Shown here: piece after piece, positions 61,112 through 64,000 of the stretch | Layout: every line of letters begins with the position of its first letter | Numbering within the stretch: position 1 is the first letter of the stretch | Assembly: GCF_000613185.1 (NCBI RefSeq) | Contig: NZ_CCBB010000001.1 | Span: 1,426,001 to 1,490,000 of the forward strand | DNA from: Mycolicibacterium cosmeticum | GTDB lineage: Bacteria; Actinomycetota; Actinomycetes; Mycobacteriales; Mycobacteriaceae | Reading direction: 5' to 3' | Length of the DNA: 64,000 bases | The notes under the pieces: generated by a model | Databases searched by the model: none | Seen by the model: only the letters and a program-made list of their open reading frames with translations | Told to the model about the DNA's origin: nothing | Made by a program: the position numbers and the translations under genes

Positions 61112-62009
61112 GCGATGGAGCCAGACGATACGGTCGATAGCGTCCTTTGTCGCCGTGGCACTGCTTTCGGCGTGCGCCACGACCTCTCAATCCGGGCCTG
61201 TATCGACGACAGAGACAGCACCAACGCGTTCATACCCCAACTGGCCCAAGCTGGTTGATGACTTTCGGTTTCAATGGTCAGCCGAGCCCGGCATCGATCT
61301 CACGGAAGGACCTGGCGTAGTCGTCCGCGCCTACGTCGAGTCCTACAACATCGCGATCTTCACAGCCGATAGCAACAACGTCTACCCCGGCTTCATGAGA
61401 GCGACCCCTGCGAACCAAACGTATCGCGAGGCTACGGCTCTACAACTGACGGGCATTCGGCCACTTGGCGAAGGGTATTCCGTTACTCCACGGGACGCTC
61501 GACCGCACTACGGATCCATGCAGTTCCATCTGCTCGAGATCACGCCTGCCGCCGATGGATTGGAAGTTCTAGCCTGTATCGGCGACTACGCCAACTTCAT
61601 GAGAAGCGACGTTGAGCCGGGAAAGTTCATCTCGGTCGCAGCTATTCAGTCGAACGCCACACCCCGCCCAGACACTGGGGTTCGACCGCTTCGGATCACA
61701 TTGACCCAGCACGATCCGAGAGTTGGATCGAATGCCCCTGCACCGGTTTCCGCACCTCAAGAAGGACCGGCTCCCGCCCCAGACCAAGATGTGTTCGGCA
61801 ATTGGTTCATCACTGGAGCCAGCTTCGGTGGATGGGGCCCCAAAGACGCGCCGGAGCCTACGCGCTGGCCACCTGCCTCGCTTATGCAACGATGCAGTCA
61901 AGCGATGCCTCAAAACGAAGCCGAACGGCTGTCCATGATCGCCGGGTTCAAAGACAAGCCCCCTCCGCACGGTGACGCCGTGCCGGGTTGGCCGCTGAAT
62001 CCGAAATAA
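61101..62009 (+). CDS. Lipoprotein B, paralogue of lipoprotein A
   Basis: A 302-residue lipoprotein clearly homologous to lipoprotein A along its length (DFRFQWSAEPGIDLTEGPGV, NNVYPGFMRATPANQTYREA, CIGDYANFMR, GNWFITGASFGGWGPKDAPE). Signal with lipobox LLSAC. GTG 61101 lies in TACGGTGCGACCTGAGC, the same overlapping-start arrangement as copy A, here against the relic ORF. Divergence between copies argues for an old duplication or acquisition of two specificities. Function unknown. Confidence 0.78.
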   Translation: MRPERWSQTIRSIASFVAVALLSACATTSQSGPVSTTETAPTRSYPNWPKLVDDFRFQWSAEPGIDLTEGPGVVVRAYVESYNIAIFTADSNNVYPGFMRATPANQTYREATALQLTGIRPLGEGYSVTPRDARPHYGSMQFHLLEITPAADGLEVLACIGDYANFMRSDVEPGKFISVAAIQSNATPRPDTGVRPLRITLTQHDPRVGSNAPAPVSAPQEGPAPAPDQDVFGNWFITGASFGGWGPKDAPEPTRWPPASLMQRCSQAMPQNEAERLSMIAGFKDKPPPHGDAVPGWPLNPK

Positions 62010-62113
62010 CTGGCACTGCAGCACTCGTCAGGCCTGCGTATGCAGCACGCTCACCGCCGTCCTGCCACGCAAGGAGCGGTGAATATCCGTCACTGCCTCG
62101 GTGCCGTCGCCCA

Positions 62114-62119
62114 TAGAAT
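62114..62119 (+). promoter_or_regulatory. Possible -10 element for the first EspC-like gene
   Basis: TAGAAT (5 of 6 to TATAAT) lies 30 nt before the ATG at 62150. No clear -35. The rest of the 140-bp gap after lipoprotein B shows nothing I can name. Confidence 0.4.
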
Positions 62120-62149
62120 GAGCTGCGAACCGAACGGGGGCCGACGACG

Positions 62150-62911
62150 ATGACCGATCCGCTTCATGTCCAGACAGACGGGGTGCTGAACTACTCGCAA
62201 CTGCATTCCGATGTCGCGGCCGGACTGTCCGGTCTTGCCGGTGTGGACGGATCGGGTGTCGAGACCAGCCATGGCGTCATCGCCTCGGCCGTGAACACCG
62301 CGTTGTCGGGAGTCCTGACCGGCCGGCAGAACACGCTCGGCGTCACGTCGACGGCGGCGAGCACCATCTCTGAGCTCTTGCAGAAGGCCGCGCAGGCGTA
62401 TGCGGCTGGTGATCAGCAGGGAGCTGAACGACTCAAGGCCGCTGCTGATGTTCTCGAAGGCAAGGATGCACCGGGGCGTGGGGCAGGCTCTGCTGTTGGC
62501 GGCGCGCCGGCTTCGGGTGGTGGAGCCGGCGGGGACATGGCCGGCCAGATGGGGCAGGTGCTGGGCCAGGTGGGACAGCAGGTCGGCCAGATGGCTCAGT
62601 CGATCACCCAACCACTGCAGGGATTAGCCCAGGGGTTGCAGCAGATTCCGCAGCAGATCATGCAAGGTGTGCAGCAAGCGGCGCAGTCGGCGTCGGGTAT
62701 CGGAGGCCAATCCGAGGTCAAGAGTGCCCAGATCGAGAAGGACGACCGCCGCGCCGAGGAGAAAGCCGAGGACAAGGACAAGCACGGCACCGAGGAAAAG
62801 GAGCAGGAGGCCCGAGCCGAAGCAGGACCCACGTCGCCGGCCGAGCGTGCACCGGTGGAGCCCCCCGCTCCTCGCCAGCGTCCGGCACCGACCCATCCGC
62901 AAGCGGATTGA
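62150..62911 (+). CDS. EspC-like type VII secretion target, copy 1
   Basis: A 253-residue protein without signal peptide. Residues 1-100 match the EspC (DUF2580) layout: MTDPLHVQTDGVLNYSQLHS, helix-turn-helix hairpin, and a YxxxD export signal at YAAGD. A Gly-rich linker, a Gln/Gly-rich amphipathic repeat stretch (GQVLGQVGQQVGQMAQSI) and a charged tail (EKDDRRAEEKAEDKDKHG) follow. Likely exported by an ESX system, probably as a partner of a neighbouring large protein. Confidence 0.82.
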   Translation: MTDPLHVQTDGVLNYSQLHSDVAAGLSGLAGVDGSGVETSHGVIASAVNTALSGVLTGRQNTLGVTSTAASTISELLQKAAQAYAAGDQQGAERLKAAADVLEGKDAPGRGAGSAVGGAPASGGGAGGDMAGQMGQVLGQVGQQVGQMAQSITQPLQGLAQGLQQIPQQIMQGVQQAAQSASGIGGQSEVKSAQIEKDDRRAEEKAEDKDKHGTEEKEQEARAEAGPTSPAERAPVEPPAPRQRPAPTHPQAD

Positions 62912-63215
62912 ACCTTCGATGCCGTTCTGGCAGCGCGCGTCGGGCCGACCGTAGGTCCGCTACGTCGGCTGACCTGTCACCTGGACTCTTCCCAGCAAAC
63001 CAGCGGAGCTTTTCGTCGGGGTTGACGCGTATCGACTCCTCCGGCCTTTGCGCTGCGCAAAGCCCGGAATGTTCTGCATCAACGGCCTCTGCAGGTTGGG
63101 TAGTGTCTTAGCTGAGGTATGCGGAGGGGATTGTCGATGCTGGTTGAGCCCATGGGCCCAGACCGAGCCGCGGGGGTTTCGGGGGTCCGCGCCACGTCCG
63201 TTGAGGCGGGTCGTC
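62912..63215 (+). other. 304-bp gap before the second EspC-like gene
   Basis: Contains a near-perfect 27-bp inverted repeat (63041-63067) with CTTTGCGC and GCGCAAAG arms around a central T, and a possible small ORF (63137-63226). The repeat may end the upstream transcript. No RNA gene or mobile element is seen. Confidence 0.5.
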
Positions 63216-63226
63216 ATGGCGCCTGA
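63137..63226 (+). CDS. Possible 29-residue ORF upstream of EspC-like copy 2
   Basis: Starts MLVEPMGPDRAAG after a strong GGAGGGG site with 7-nt spacing and ends by overlapping the next start (63216) by 11 bp. MLVEP is a common opening of EspC-like proteins, so this may be the decayed start of a lost partner, or a coupling leader. It could be spurious. Confidence 0.3.
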   Translation: MLVEPMGPDRAAGVSGVRATSVEAGRHGA

Positions 63227-63974
63227 GACGCTGAAGGTTGATACAACGGCGTTGTCTCAGGCGGGCGACAACTTCTTGACGGCGTCGCAGGGCATCCCCC
63301 AGCCGCCCACCGGTTACACGCCCAGCGGCTCGGATCCGTTGTCCATGGCGATCGCGGCGGTGGCGCCGCAGTTCCTCGCGCCGATCGCGGTCGGCTTGCC
63401 GGTGCTGAAGGCGCAGACCGCCCAGTTCGCGCAGAACATCAAGACCGTCGCCGAGCGCTATGCGGCCACCGATGCGCAGTCACACGCCAAGCTGTCGGGT
63501 CAGATGGGTGGCGGCTCGGGTGGTGGTGGCGGCGGAAGCGCCGGGTCACCCGCCTCGGGTGTGGCTGCGGGTGTGGGTGGGCCGGCCGCTGGTGCGGCGC
63601 AGGGCGCGGGCCAGCTCGGCCAGATGTTGCAGATGCCGATGCAGATGGCCAGCCAGGCGGCGCAGATTCCCCAGCAGGTGATGGGCATGGCGGGATCGCT
63701 GCCGCAGGCCGCGATGCAGGGTGCACAGCAGGTCGCCGAGCAGGTGAGCCAGGTTGCCGGCAAGGCCGGCGGCCCCGAGAAGCCCGACGGAAAGCCCGAG
63801 GAGGCGCATGACCGGGAAGGCAAGCACCGGCGGGAGGAGTCGCCGGAGGAGTCGGCGGAGCCGAATGCCGGCGCTGCACCCGCGGTGCCGAATGCCGAGC
63901 GCGTTCCCGACCAGGTTTCGGGGGATGCCCACCGTCATGCATCGTCACGTCAATCACCGGAGAATGTGTTGTGA
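63216..63974 (+). CDS. EspC-like type VII secretion target, copy 2
   Basis: A 252-residue protein: an N-terminal helical hairpin (MAPETLKVDTTALSQAGDNF to about 95) with YxxxD at YAATD, then a Gly-rich linker, a Gln/Met-rich amphipathic repeat (QMLQMPMQMASQAAQIPQQV) and a charged tail. The architecture parallels copy 1 although N-terminal sequences differ, as in paired ESX substrates that dimerise. ATG 63216 gives the family N-terminus. Its TGA overlaps the GTG of the next gene. Confidence 0.82.
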   Translation: MAPETLKVDTTALSQAGDNFLTASQGIPQPPTGYTPSGSDPLSMAIAAVAPQFLAPIAVGLPVLKAQTAQFAQNIKTVAERYAATDAQSHAKLSGQMGGGSGGGGGGSAGSPASGVAAGVGGPAAGAAQGAGQLGQMLQMPMQMASQAAQIPQQVMGMAGSLPQAAMQGAQQVAEQVSQVAGKAGGPEKPDGKPEEAHDREGKHRREESPEESAEPNAGAAPAVPNAERVPDQVSGDAHRHASSRQSPENVL

Positions 63975-64000
63975 CTCAGCCTCCCCCGCCGCCCAACGGT
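63971..64000 (+). CDS. Start of the next gene (cut by window edge)
   Basis: GTG at 63971 in a GTGA overlap with the previous stop; ten codons visible, encoding MTQPPPPPNG. The tight coupling says it belongs to the ESX gene set. A large Pro-rich ESX-associated protein is plausible but not shown. Confidence 0.5.
   Translation, partial: MTQPPPPPNG

Overview
The window is a dense stretch of high-GC (by eye roughly two-thirds G+C) actinobacterial chromosome. Gene content and order point to a Mycobacterium, most likely a fast-growing environmental one (Mycolicibacterium-like). From family knowledge, most of the window follows the M. tuberculosis run Rv1250 to about Rv1204c (efflux pump, kgd, corA, sugCBA-lpqY, mrp, tatB-htrA-rseA-sigE, Rv1219c-Rv1216c, glgC/glgM, tagA, gpgS, folP2, fadD6, LOG protein). 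Several blocks that I do not recall from M. tuberculosis interrupt it. No rRNA, tRNA, CRISPR array, insertion sequence or replication origin was recognised.

Layout. 1-3.8 kb: two drug-efflux-type MFS transporters and a small membrane protein. 4.0-7.7 kb: kgd, the large 2-oxoglutarate metabolism enzyme. 7.8-9.1 kb: a secreted DUF732 protein and a SadH-like dehydrogenase. 9.0-15.7 kb: a four-gene minus-strand operon (MgtA-type P-type ATPase, MgtC, double-domain ABC permease, ABC ATPase). It is preceded by a well-formed promoter and a 15-codon proline-rich leader ORF with a perfect Shine-Dalgarno, and faces a divergent ArsR regulator. 16-19.5 kb: malic enzyme with an OpuAC-type lipoprotein, then corA. 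19.6-26.1 kb: an inserted PotABCD-type uptake island with an XRE-cupin regulator and an amidohydrolase, ending in 25-bp tandem repeats. 26.1-31.1 kb: the trehalose-recycling transporter LpqY-SugABC with a SUFU-domain gene overlapping the end of sugC.

31.2-38.4 kb: envelope and metal-related proteins (stress-protein-like membrane protein, two DUF4190 proteins, CitE-like lyase, MgtE-N/CBS protein, DUF1003, transglycosylase-like protein) and Mrp. 38.4-41.6 kb: the envelope-stress group tatB, htrA, rseA, sigE. 41.8-47.4 kb: an O-methyltransferase, an AbiEi/DUF559-like gene between two related long hairpins, and a TetR-controlled ABC efflux system. 47.5-50.8 kb: small proteins and the glgC/glgM pair that supplies alpha-glucan precursors. 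50.8-56.4 kb: DUF3117, TagA, a DivIVA-like protein, GpgS (methylglucose lipopolysaccharide), FolP2, FadD6 and a LOG-family protein.

56.4-64 kb is accessory: a TPR protein resembling a truncated LuxR regulator, then a type VII secretion (ESX) effector neighbourhood. This holds a 794-residue EspA/EspE-type protein, two paralogous lipoproteins separated by a small relic ORF, two EspC-like proteins each carrying a YxxxD signal, and the start of a further gene. The relic and the conserved overlap at both lipoprotein starts suggest that a [protein tail + lipoprotein] cassette was duplicated and then partly lost. This region and the leader-preceded mgt/ABC operon are the best candidates for something undescribed.
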